Of a stretch of 5,124 bases of DNA, positions 1 through 5,108 are shown piece by piece (position 1 is the first letter of the stretch; every line of letters starts with the position of its first letter). The position numbers and the translations under genes are program-made. The notes beneath the pieces were generated by a model that was not told the origin of the DNA, made no database searches, and was given only the letters and a program-made list of their open reading frames with translations. Location of the stretch: positions 1 through 5,124 of the forward strand of contig DASULA010000281.1 in NCBI GenBank assembly GCA_036278435.1. The letters run 5' to 3'. The DNA is from DASULA01 sp036278435. GTDB lineage: Bacteria; Actinomycetota; Actinomycetes; Mycobacteriales; DASULA01.

Positions 1-30
1 CCGGAAATGGAAGCGTTCATCCAACGGTGA
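1..30 (+). CDS. 3' end of an unidentified upstream gene (partial)
   Basis: Reading from base 1 in frame 1 gives nine sense codons (PEMEAFIQR) and a TGA stop at 28-30. The stop lies just before the next gene on the same strand, leaving 15 nt to its ATG, the spacing expected inside a tightly packed operon. The fragment is too short to name a family. It could be chance, since any frame may end here. The position of the stop relative to the next ribosome binding site (GAAGGG, 29-34) is the only support. Confidence 0.45.
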   Translation, partial: PEMEAFIQR

Positions 31-45
31 AGGGTCCACGTGCAG

Positions 46-924
46 ATGAAACTGGTCAGCTACGTCGCGGACGGGACCGAGCGGGTGGGTGTCCTCGACG
101 CCACCGACATTGTCTTCCAGATCGACGGGGATCCGGGCGGCGGCGGTCTCGTCGGTGTCATCGAGCACATCCTCCGGCACGGCCCGGACTCGGTGCGGAC
201 CCGACCGGAGCCGGCGCCGGCCTCGGCGCTGGCGATCACCGCACCGGTGCCGCGACCGGCCCGCAACATCTTCTGCGTGGGGAAGAACTATCGCGCGCAC
301 GTGGGGGAACTGTCCCGCAGCGGGTACGGCTTCGGCCCGGCCGACGCCGAGGAACCCCCCGGCGGGCCCACCTTCTTCACCAAGCCGGCCAGCAGTGTGA
401 TCGGCCCGGGCGAGCCCATCGACGACCACTCCGGGTTGACCAGCGCGCTGGACTACGAGGCGGAACTGGCCGTCATCATCGGACCCGGCGGCCGGTCCAT
501 CTCCACCGCGCGGGCCTGGGAGCACGTGTGGGGGTACACCCTGATCAACGACGTGACCGCCCGGGACATCCAGCGCGACCGGGGGCAGTGGTTCCTCGGC
601 AAGTCGCTGGACACGTTCTGCCCGATGGGACCCTGGGCGGTCGGCCGGGACGAGCTGAACCTCGCAGACGTCACACTCGAATGCTGGGTGAACGGCGAAC
701 AGCGGCAGAGCGCGGGCATCAAGGAACTCATCTTCGACATCCCGACCCTGATCGCCGACCTGTCCGCCGGGGTGACGCTGCGCACCGGTGACATCATCGC
801 CACCGGCACCCCGTCGGGCGTCGGCCTGGGGTTCGACCCGCCCCGCTTCCTGGTGCCCGGGGACCTGGTGCGGGTGACCGCCACCGGCCTGGGAGTCCTG
901 GAGAACCGGGTCGGCCGTGGCTAG
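46..924 (+). CDS. Fumarylacetoacetate hydrolase (FAH) family protein, catalytically complete
   Basis: A cytosolic metal-dependent enzyme of the FAH superfamily, which hydrolyses, decarboxylates or isomerises 2-keto/diketo acids (fumarylpyruvate, acylpyruvates, oxaloacetate, carboxymethyl-hydroxymuconate). Numbering from the ATG at 46 (292 aa, usual for the family): a short N-terminal domain (about 1-65), then the catalytic domain with GKNYRAHVGE (His85 and Glu88, the lid dyad known from FAHD1-like enzymes), metal ligands in DYEAEL (Glu138, Glu140) and IND (Asp169), Lys186 in GKSLDTFCPMGP, and TGTPSGVG (253-260). A GTG at 40 is an alternative start and sits closer to GAAGGG (29-34). I prefer ATG46 because MKLVSY aligns with MRICRY at the start of the second FAH gene downstream. 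It overlaps the next gene by 8 nt. The family is certain; the substrate cannot be told from sequence. Confidence 0.93.
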   Translation: MKLVSYVADGTERVGVLDATDIVFQIDGDPGGGGLVGVIEHILRHGPDSVRTRPEPAPASALAITAPVPRPARNIFCVGKNYRAHVGELSRSGYGFGPADAEEPPGGPTFFTKPASSVIGPGEPIDDHSGLTSALDYEAELAVIIGPGGRSISTARAWEHVWGYTLINDVTARDIQRDRGQWFLGKSLDTFCPMGPWAVGRDELNLADVTLECWVNGEQRQSAGIKELIFDIPTLIADLSAGVTLRTGDIIATGTPSGVGLGFDPPRFLVPGDLVRVTATGLGVLENRVGRG

Positions 925-1978
925 CCCGTCCGACCCGGCGGCGCGGCGGGCCGCCCGGCTGCACCGGGAGACCCTCGTGGTGGAGGGCCACCGCGACTGC
1001 TACGAGCAGATCCACTGGCTGAACCTGGGCGAGGCCAACCCGGTCGCGGACCGGCTCGCCCACCGGCTGGCCGACGGCGGGGTGGACCTGGTGGTGTACT
1101 CGGTCGGCGGCGACTCGATCGCGCACGCCAACGGTCGGGACCGCAGGCTGCTGGCGACCGTGGAGAACATCGTCAGGCTGCGTGACGGGCGGCGGGAGAT
1201 GGACCCGCCGGCCACCCTGGTCCGCACCCGCGCCGACGTCCCGGACGCACCCGACGGGGTGCTCCGGTTCCTGCTCCACCTGGAGGGCGGGTCGCCGCTG
1301 GAGGGCAGCCCACACGCGCTGGAGGCCCTGTTCGAACTGGGGCTGCGGTCGGTCCAGCCAACCTGGAACCTGCGCAACGAGCTGGGCGACGGGGTCGGCG
1401 AGCGGGACAGCTCGGGCGGGCTGACTCGGTTCGGGGTCCGGGTGGTCCGCCGGATGCGGGAACTGGGCATGCTGGTCGACCTGGCACACATGGCCGAGTC
1501 CACGTTCTGGCACACCCTGTCGGTCACCGACGGCACCGACGGACCGGTGGTGGTGTCGCACGCCAACGCCAGGGCGGTCTACGACCATCCGCGCAACCTG
1601 TCCGACGACCAGATCCGGGCGGTCGCCGAGCGCGGCGGCGTGGTCGGCGTGCACACCCTGCCGACGTTCGTCGGGGCCGGACAGCCCACGGTCGGGCACC
1701 TGCTCGACCACGTGCGGCACCTGGTCGACGTCGCCGGCATCGAGCACGTCGCGTTCGGCGGGGACTTCGTGGCCTGCGACGGCCCGAGGCCGGCCCGCGA
1801 GGCGCTCTTCCACGACCCACGCGAGGCACCGCCCACACTGCCCGGTCTCAGCGAGGCGCACGAGCTGGTCACCTTCACCACCGGCCTGCTGTCGGTGGGT
1901 TTCGACGAGAAGGAGGCGGCGGCGATCCTGGGCGGCAACTCCGCCCGGGTCCTGCGCAGCGTCCTGCCGGTCCGATGA
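917..1978 (+). CDS. Peptidase M19 (renal/membrane dipeptidase) family protein
   Basis: A 353-aa TIM-barrel, binuclear zinc hydrolase of family M19. Members cleave dipeptides and related amides, and some act on unusual substrates such as Cys-Gly adducts in natural-product pathways. All expected ligands are visible: His25 and Asp27 (EGHRDC), bridging Glu123 (LHLEGG), His191 (VDLAHMAEST), His215 (VVSHANARAV), Arg226 (HPRNLSDD) and Asp283 (FGGDF). The C-terminal GGNSARVLR is also typical. The usual DGHxD reads EGHRD, a non-ligand change. No signal peptide or lipobox is present, so it is probably cytoplasmic. The start is GTG, 8 nt inside the preceding FAH gene; the only in-frame ATGs are much further in (first at codon 95, beyond the HxD ligands). 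Its stop shares ATGA with the next FAH gene. Being held between two FAH genes argues for a role in a shared catabolic or detoxifying route rather than general peptide turnover (inference). Confidence 0.93.
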   Translation: MASPSDPAARRAARLHRETLVVEGHRDCYEQIHWLNLGEANPVADRLAHRLADGGVDLVVYSVGGDSIAHANGRDRRLLATVENIVRLRDGRREMDPPATLVRTRADVPDAPDGVLRFLLHLEGGSPLEGSPHALEALFELGLRSVQPTWNLRNELGDGVGERDSSGGLTRFGVRVVRRMRELGMLVDLAHMAESTFWHTLSVTDGTDGPVVVSHANARAVYDHPRNLSDDQIRAVAERGGVVGVHTLPTFVGAGQPTVGHLLDHVRHLVDVAGIEHVAFGGDFVACDGPRPAREALFHDPREAPPTLPGLSEAHELVTFTTGLLSVGFDEKEAAAILGGNSARVLRSVLPVR

Positions 1979-2748
1979 GGATCTGCCGCTATGCCGACGG
2001 ATCGGCCGGAGCGTTCGGGGTGGTCGTCGGGGATCAGGTGCGCCAGCTCGACGGGGATCCGTTCGGGCCATGCCGCCCCGGAGCGCCGGTCGGCGACCTG
2101 GGTCGGGTCCGGCTGCTCGCCCCGTGCACACCGTCCAAAGTGGTCTGCGCCGGCCGGAACTACCGGTCCCTGCTGGCCGAGCAGGGGCGCGACCTGCCGG
2201 ACGAGCCGTTCCTGTTCCTCAAGGCGTCCACGGCCGTGGTCGGTCCGGGCGCGCGGGTGTACCTGCCCGGCGGCGTGACCGACCTGGCGCACGAGGGTGA
2301 GCTGGCCGTGGTGGTCGGCCGGCGGGCCAGCCGGCTGACCGAGTCCGACGCGGCCGGCGCCGTGCTGGGTTACACCTGCGCCAACGACCTGACGGTCCGG
2401 GACTGGCAGGGGCCGTCCCGGCAGTGGGTCCGGGCCAAGAGTTCGGACACCCACTGCCCGCTGGGGCCGTGGATCGAGACCGAACTGGACGACCCGGCCG
2501 ACGTGCGGGTGCGCACCACGGTCAACGGCGTGCTCCGCCAGGACGGCCGGACCAGCGACCTGGTATTCGGGATCGGCCAGTTGCTGGCGTACATCACCGC
2601 GCACATGACGCTGCTACCCGGCGACGTGGTGTTGACCGGAACGTCGGCCGGGATCCGGCCGGTGCGGGCCGGGGATGTCATGCGGGTCGAGGTGGAGGGG
2701 GTGGGCGCGCTCACCAACCCGGTGGTGGACTGGCCGACGGACGCCTGA
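1975..2748 (+). CDS. Second FAH family protein, lacking the catalytic His
   Basis: A 257-aa FAH-superfamily protein that starts in an ATGA overlap with the dipeptidase gene, so it is probably translationally coupled. The fold markers are clear: RNYRSLLAEQ (61-70), metal-binding HEGEL (Glu107, Glu109), CAND (Asp138), Lys155 in RAKSSDTHCPLGP, and a C-terminal TGT motif at 221-223. It differs from the first FAH protein in two informative places. The His of the His-Glu dyad (NYxxHxxE) is Leu66, with Glu69 kept. The TGTPxGVG segment reads TGTSAGIR. The metal site is intact, so metal-assisted isomerisation, or decarboxylation by another mechanism, remains possible, as does a partner role to the upstream paralogue. 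It is shorter than the first mainly in the N-terminal domain. The stop codon lies in the left arm of a terminator hairpin. Family confident; activity unknown. Confidence 0.91.
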   Translation: MRICRYADGSAGAFGVVVGDQVRQLDGDPFGPCRPGAPVGDLGRVRLLAPCTPSKVVCAGRNYRSLLAEQGRDLPDEPFLFLKASTAVVGPGARVYLPGGVTDLAHEGELAVVVGRRASRLTESDAAGAVLGYTCANDLTVRDWQGPSRQWVRAKSSDTHCPLGPWIETELDDPADVRVRTTVNGVLRQDGRTSDLVFGIGQLLAYITAHMTLLPGDVVLTGTSAGIRPVRAGDVMRVEVEGVGALTNPVVDWPTDA

Positions 2749-2772
2749 CCGCGGCCGGCGCGCCGGTCAGGC
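2743..2772. terminator. Symmetrical hairpin between convergent genes, probable bidirectional terminator
   Basis: GCCTGACCG (2743-2751) is repeated in perfect inversion as CGGTCAGGC (2764-2772), with 12 nt between. A palindrome CCGGCGCGCCGG (2755-2766) lies over the loop and inner right arm. The stop codon of the rightward FAH gene (2746-2748) and that of the leftward kinase gene (2767-2769, TGA on the minus strand) sit in opposite arms. No T-tract follows on either side, which is common for actinobacterial terminators. Stem and placement are seen directly; termination is inferred. Confidence 0.7.
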
Positions 2773-3282
2773 ACCCTGGTGGGCCGCCACGATGCGGTCG
2801 GCAGCCTGGTCGGCGGTCAGGTCATCCACGTCGACCACCACCTCGGCGACCTCGCCGTACCAACCGGCCCGCTGCGTGTCCAGTGCGGCCAGCACCCGTT
2901 CGGGGTCGTCGTCCAACCACGGCCGGCCCGCGCCGGTGCCGACCCGGGCGGCCAGCGTGGACGGGCGGGCTCGCAGCCACACGGTGAATCCCCCGGTGCG
3001 CAGCAGCGCGCGCAGCGCCGGGTCGACCACCACGCCGGCGGGCACCCCGGCGACCACTGGCTCGGCGTGGTCCAGCACGGAGCGCAGGTAGTCCGCCTCG
3101 GCCGCGCGCACCCCGACCGACCCGGCGGTCTCGGCGATCTGCGGCACGGTGTGCCCGGTGGCCTGTCGTACCTGCACATCGTTGTCCAGGTACGACACAC
3201 CCAGCCGGGCGGCCACGATTCGGCCGACGGTCGTCTTGCCCGACCCCATCATGCCCACCAGCAACACCGGCCAGCGGCTCAC
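2767..3282 (-). CDS. Shikimate-kinase-like P-loop kinase, atypical
   Basis: A 171-aa protein with the length and layout of the shikimate kinase/gluconate kinase group: beta strand plus Walker A (GMMGSGKTT, 10-18, Lys16), the acid pair in YLDND (Asp33, Asp35), Arg59 and Glu62 in VRAAEADYL, a lid-like GRPWLDDDP (119-127), and RAGWYGEVAEVVVD (138-151), which resembles the RxPxYxxvA segment. The GGG motif that grips shikimate in AroK is replaced by AGVPAG (78-83), so shikimate may not be the substrate. The GTG start at 3282 was chosen because it directly precedes the first strand. The frame stays open far upstream through the neighbouring exported-protein gene, but no ATG, GTG or TTG lies in the 50-nt gap. 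The Shine-Dalgarno sequence is weak, suggesting translation linked to the upstream gene. Neighbours are not aro genes. Kinase fold sure; small-molecule phosphorylation likely; substrate unknown. Confidence 0.85.
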   Translation of the reverse strand: MSRWPVLLVGMMGSGKTTVGRIVAARLGVSYLDNDVQVRQATGHTVPQIAETAGSVGVRAAEADYLRSVLDHAEPVVAGVPAGVVVDPALRALLRTGGFTVWLRARPSTLAARVGTGAGRPWLDDDPERVLAALDTQRAGWYGEVAEVVVDVDDLTADQAADRIVAAHQGA

Positions 3283-3332
3283 CGGGAATCTCGGGCCGCC
3301 CGGTTCGACCGCGGGGTCCGGCCGGTCGGGGC

Positions 3333-3779
3333 TCAGATGGGTTCGTCCTCGGGGTCGTCCAGGTCCGGGTCGTGACGCCGGCCCACCGCCTGGACGGCCG
3401 CACCGGTGGCGACGAGGCTGGCCCCCACGGCCAGCGTCGGCACCACCGGCAGGCCCGGACCGGTGAACGCCAGCACTCCGCGGGACTCCGGCTGCGATGA
3501 CGGGGAGGGCGACGGCGAGGCGGGCGGTGACGCCGGCGGCACGGGGTTGTGGCCCCCGGCCGGTGGTGAGGCCGGTGGCGGCTGGCCCCCGCCACTCGGC
3601 GGCGGGTTGTTGGGCGGCGGCGAACTCGGGCTCTCCGCGTGCGCCGCGGTCAGCGACACGGCCTGCACGACCGGAGCCGCCCAGACCAGCGCGCCACCGA
3701 CGATCGCACCCCGCTTGAGCGCCGCGCGCCTGTCCAGCCGAACGCCCCCGGACTGCTCGGGAACCGGCGAGTGACCCAT
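3333..3779 (-). CDS. Small exported Pro-rich protein with twin-arginine-like signal and LAFTG cell-wall sorting motif
   Basis: A 148-aa protein. Residues 1-48 form a signal peptide: DRRAALK (16-22) resembles the Tat motif, followed by a hydrophobic stretch (about 24-43) and an AHA/E cleavage site after residue 48. Residues 49-100 are low-complexity Pro/Ser/Gly (wall-spanning type, with a Ser-rich SPSPSPSSQPES at its end). LAFTG (103-107) matches the LAxTG signal of class E sortases of high-GC actinobacteria and is followed by a hydrophobic helix (about 110-132) and Arg-Arg-His. Unusually, an acidic tail (DPDLDDPEDEPI) follows. The ATG at 3779 is fixed by AGGGAG at 3785-3790 with 5-nt spacing. 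No catalytic domain is seen, and the mature part is too plain to assign a function. It is transcribed away from the PqqD-like gene and is followed after 50 nt by the shikimate-kinase-like gene, probably on one mRNA. Confidence 0.87.
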   Translation of the reverse strand: MGHSPVPEQSGGVRLDRRAALKRGAIVGGALVWAAPVVQAVSLTAAHAESPSSPPPNNPPPSGGGQPPPASPPAGGHNPVPPASPPASPSPSPSSQPESRGVLAFTGPGLPVVPTLAVGASLVATGAAVQAVGRRHDPDLDDPEDEPI

Positions 3780-3784
3780 CACAT

Positions 3785-3790
3785 CTCCCT
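3785..3790 (-). promoter_or_regulatory. Ribosome binding site of the LAFTG protein gene
   Basis: On the minus strand AGGGAG stands 5 nt before the ATG at 3779. This places the start at MGHSP and makes the upstream in-frame GTG near 3875 unlikely, since a start there would put some 32 extra residues before a well-formed signal peptide. Confidence 0.75.
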
Positions 3791-3796
3791 GGTCGC

Positions 3797-3892
3797 TCAG
3801 GAAGTGGGCCAGCCCTGCCACCCCCGGCAACGACCCACGTGACGGAACGTAGCACCGCCGCCGGCCGGCCACCAATCGTTCGGCAAAACCAT
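3797..3892 (-). CDS. Possible 31-residue peptide (leader or precursor), unproven
   Basis: On the minus strand an ATG at 3892 is preceded by AAAGGAG (3897-3903), the best Shine-Dalgarno sequence in the window, with a 4-nt spacer. The frame runs 31 codons to a TGA at 3797-3799, ending 17 nt before the ATG of the LAFTG protein gene. The peptide begins MVLPNDWWPAGGG, contains one Cys and four Trp, and ends GWPTS. It has no signal peptide or membrane segment. It could be a translated leader for the downstream gene, a small precursor peptide for the PqqD/HprK-like pair, or an accident of a sequence that is really a promoter: the same bases carry a -10-like hexamer on each strand. Codon use is less G/C-biased than in the flanking genes, which argues mildly against long-conserved coding. 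Confidence 0.3.
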   Translation of the reverse strand: MVLPNDWWPAGGGATFRHVGRCRGWQGWPTS

Positions 3893-3898
3893 TATTCT
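3893..3898 (+). promoter_or_regulatory. -10 box of a probably leaderless promoter for the PqqD-family gene
   Basis: TATTCT matches TAnnnT and ends 6 nt before the GTG at 3905, so transcription would begin at or next to the start codon. There is no Shine-Dalgarno sequence before that GTG (the preceding bases are pyrimidine-rich), which agrees with leaderless initiation, common in actinobacteria. No clear -35 element lies 16-19 nt upstream. Confidence 0.5.
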
Positions 3899-3904
3899 CC
3901 TTTG

Positions 3905-4168
3905 GTGAGCGCCGACCGGATCGGTCCGCCGCAGCCGGGCGTACGCGCCGTGGAACTCGGCCAGGACATCAGCCTGTACAACCCGCGGACGCGCGGCGCG
4001 GCGCTGCTGAACTCCACCGCCAGTGACGTGTGGCGACTGCTGGACGGCGAGCACACCCTGGACCAGATCGTCGATCTGCTCGGCGCGGCCTACGACGCCG
4101 CCCCCGAGCTGATCCGGACCGAGGTGCGCCGGACCGTCGACGAACTGACCTCGGCCGGCTTCCTTTGA
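3905..4168 (+). CDS. PqqD family protein (RiPP recognition element fold)
   Basis: An 87-aa protein with the PqqD-family pattern. PGVRAVELGQDISLYNPRTRG (11-31) would form the N-terminal beta strands that bind leader peptides; LLNSTASDVWRLLDGEHTLDQIVDLL (34-59) carries the typical N-x-x-A-x-x-[IV]-W-x-L-L-D-G core; a C-terminal helix ends DELTSAGFL. PqqD-type proteins bind the leader of a ribosomal peptide and present it to a modifying enzyme. The GTG at 3905 was chosen because it matches the usual N-terminus and a -10 box lies right before it. A GTG at 3839 would add 22 residues, several encoded by the AT-rich promoter-like bases, and has no Shine-Dalgarno sequence. Its stop overlaps the TTG start of the HprK-like gene, so the two are coupled. 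No precursor peptide or radical-SAM partner is certain in the window. Confidence 0.88.
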   Translation: MSADRIGPPQPGVRAVELGQDISLYNPRTRGAALLNSTASDVWRLLDGEHTLDQIVDLLGAAYDAAPELIRTEVRRTVDELTSAGFL

Positions 4169-5079
4169 CCCGGCCGCCCGGCGGGCCCGCCGCGGTCGGG
4201 ACCGGGGCGGTCGAGGTGTGCCTGTTGGGGCGACGGTTCCGGGTCCGCGGCGACGCCGCCGTGGTGGGCGAGGTCCGCCGGCTGCTGGACCACTTCGCGC
4301 CGGCCAACCCGGCTGACCCGGCCGACCCTCCGGCTGACACGGTGGCCGTCGTCTCGGTGCGCCGGTCGGCGTCGGGGTACGCCGTCACCGGCACCGGCCC
4401 GGGGGGTGGGGTCGGGGTCGGGGATGGAACGGCCCGGGACACCGCCGGGGCCACCGCCCTGGTGCTGGCCGGGCTGAACGCGACCGCGCTGGCCGGCGCC
4501 GGGTGCCTGGCCGTGCACGCCGGGGTGGTAGCCCGGGGCGGCCGGGCGGTGGCGTTCCCGGCCGGATCGGGCCAGGGCAAGAGCACGCTGACCGCGGCCT
4601 GCCTGCGAGCCGGGCTGGACTACGTCTCCGACGAGGCGCTGTGTCTGGGCTGGCCGGACGCGGGTGTGCTGCCCTACCCGCGCCCGCTGGAACTGTCCGG
4701 GTGGAGCCGGGCCGCGGTCGGACTGGTACCAGTGTCGATACCAGCACCGGATGACCACCGCGACGGTGGTCGGGGCGACGCCCTGGTCACCGCGGCCGAA
4801 CTGGGCGCCGGGCTGGCCGGCCCGCCGCTGGTGCTCGACCACGTGGTGCTGCCCTGCCGGCACGCCGATCCCGCCCGCACCGACGTGGCGCTGGACGCGG
4901 CACCCCGGCAGCGGGCCGCCGCCGCGTTGTTGACCCGGTCGTTCAACCACTGGCGCGACCCCGACCGCGCGTTCGACCTGGTACACGAGGTGGTGTCCCG
5001 AACCCGGGTGTGGCGGCTGAACTGGGGCGACCCAACCCGCGCCGCCACCGTCCTGTCCGACCTGCTCCCCGCCCGGTGA
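4165..5079 (+). CDS. HPr kinase-like P-loop protein
   Basis: A 304-aa protein. The N-terminal part (about 16-75) is a small alpha/beta region beginning VEVCLLGRRFRV, with an Ala/Asp/Pro linker (48-58) and a Gly-rich stretch (76-89). The kinase half holds LAVHAGVV (115-122), Walker A AGSGQGKST (133-141, Lys139), YVSDEALCL (153-161, Asp156) as Walker B-like site, and YPRPLELS (171-178), the order seen in HprK-related proteins of RiPP clusters. A homologue of this type phosphorylates the C-terminal serine of the lasso peptide paeninodin. True HprK works on HPr with other residues and an extra domain, not seen here. The chosen start is the TTG that shares TTGA with the PqqD-like stop. A GTG at 4216 would remove 17 residues; earlier starts would lie inside the PqqD gene. 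The frame is sure, the start moderate, the substrate unknown; phosphorylation of a peptide or of the exported LAFTG protein is a guess. Confidence 0.85.
   Translation: MTRPPGGPAAVGTGAVEVCLLGRRFRVRGDAAVVGEVRRLLDHFAPANPADPADPPADTVAVVSVRRSASGYAVTGTGPGGGVGVGDGTARDTAGATALVLAGLNATALAGAGCLAVHAGVVARGGRAVAFPAGSGQGKSTLTAACLRAGLDYVSDEALCLGWPDAGVLPYPRPLELSGWSRAAVGLVPVSIPAPDDHRDGGRGDALVTAAELGAGLAGPPLVLDHVVLPCRHADPARTDVALDAAPRQRAAAALLTRSFNHWRDPDRAFDLVHEVVSRTRVWRLNWGDPTRAATVLSDLLPAR
4401..4423 (+). other. G-quadruplex-forming motif inside the HprK-like gene
   Basis: Four runs of at least four G (4401-4406, 4408-4411, 4414-4417, 4420-4423) are separated by loops of T, TC and TC. This fits a compact intramolecular quadruplex on the coding strand, and so also in the mRNA. 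It encodes the Gly/Val-rich stretch of the linker, so it may simply follow from Gly and Val codons with G/C third positions. Confidence 0.6.
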
Positions 5080-5108
5080 CCCACCCCCCCCACCGGCGCA
5101 CCCGGCAG

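Larger units (their letters stand above)
3780..3904. promoter_or_regulatory. Divergent control region between the LAFTG protein and PqqD-family genes
   Basis: This 125-nt gap is the only sizeable intergenic stretch. Its right end (about 3871-3904) is clearly poorer in GC than anything else in the window, as expected of promoters. TATTCT (3893-3898) fits the actinobacterial TAnnnT -10 box for the rightward gene. On the minus strand AATAAT (3896-3891) is close to TATAAT and could serve the leftward pair. The two candidates overlap, so rightward and leftward transcription may exclude each other. No convincing -35 box or operator repeat was found. Confidence 0.55.

Noticed and set aside
46..924. 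Assigning the first FAH protein to a named pathway enzyme (fumarylacetoacetase, HpcE or fumarylpyruvate hydrolase)
   Set aside because: Catalytic residues are shared by the whole superfamily, and no aromatic-degradation partner gene is in the window to choose between substrates.
794..2131. Very long minus-strand open frame opposite the dipeptidase gene
   Set aside because: Arises from GC bias opposite a well-identified gene. Its translation is rich in Arg, Gly, Pro and Gln, with no family resemblance.
2767..3855. Single 362-aa minus-strand gene joining the kinase domain to a long N-terminal part
   Set aside because: The upstream 190 residues are the out-of-frame reading of the LAFTG protein gene, which has its own Shine-Dalgarno sequence and signal peptide. 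The kinase domain begins at the GTG at 3282.
3839..3904. Upstream GTG start for the PqqD-family protein
   Set aside because: No Shine-Dalgarno sequence, extra residues unlike the family, and the bases include the AT-rich promoter-like patch. The GTG at 3905 fits better.
4723..4744. Palindrome CTGGTACCAG followed by a second TACCAG
   Set aside because: Lies inside the coding region of the HprK-like gene with no related copy near a promoter; probably chance.
3333..5079. Calling the right block a lasso-peptide or PQQ cluster
   Set aside because: No PqqA/C/E, no asparagine-synthetase-like cyclase, no B2 protease and no convincing lasso precursor in the window. PqqD and HprK-like proteins alone do not establish the product class.
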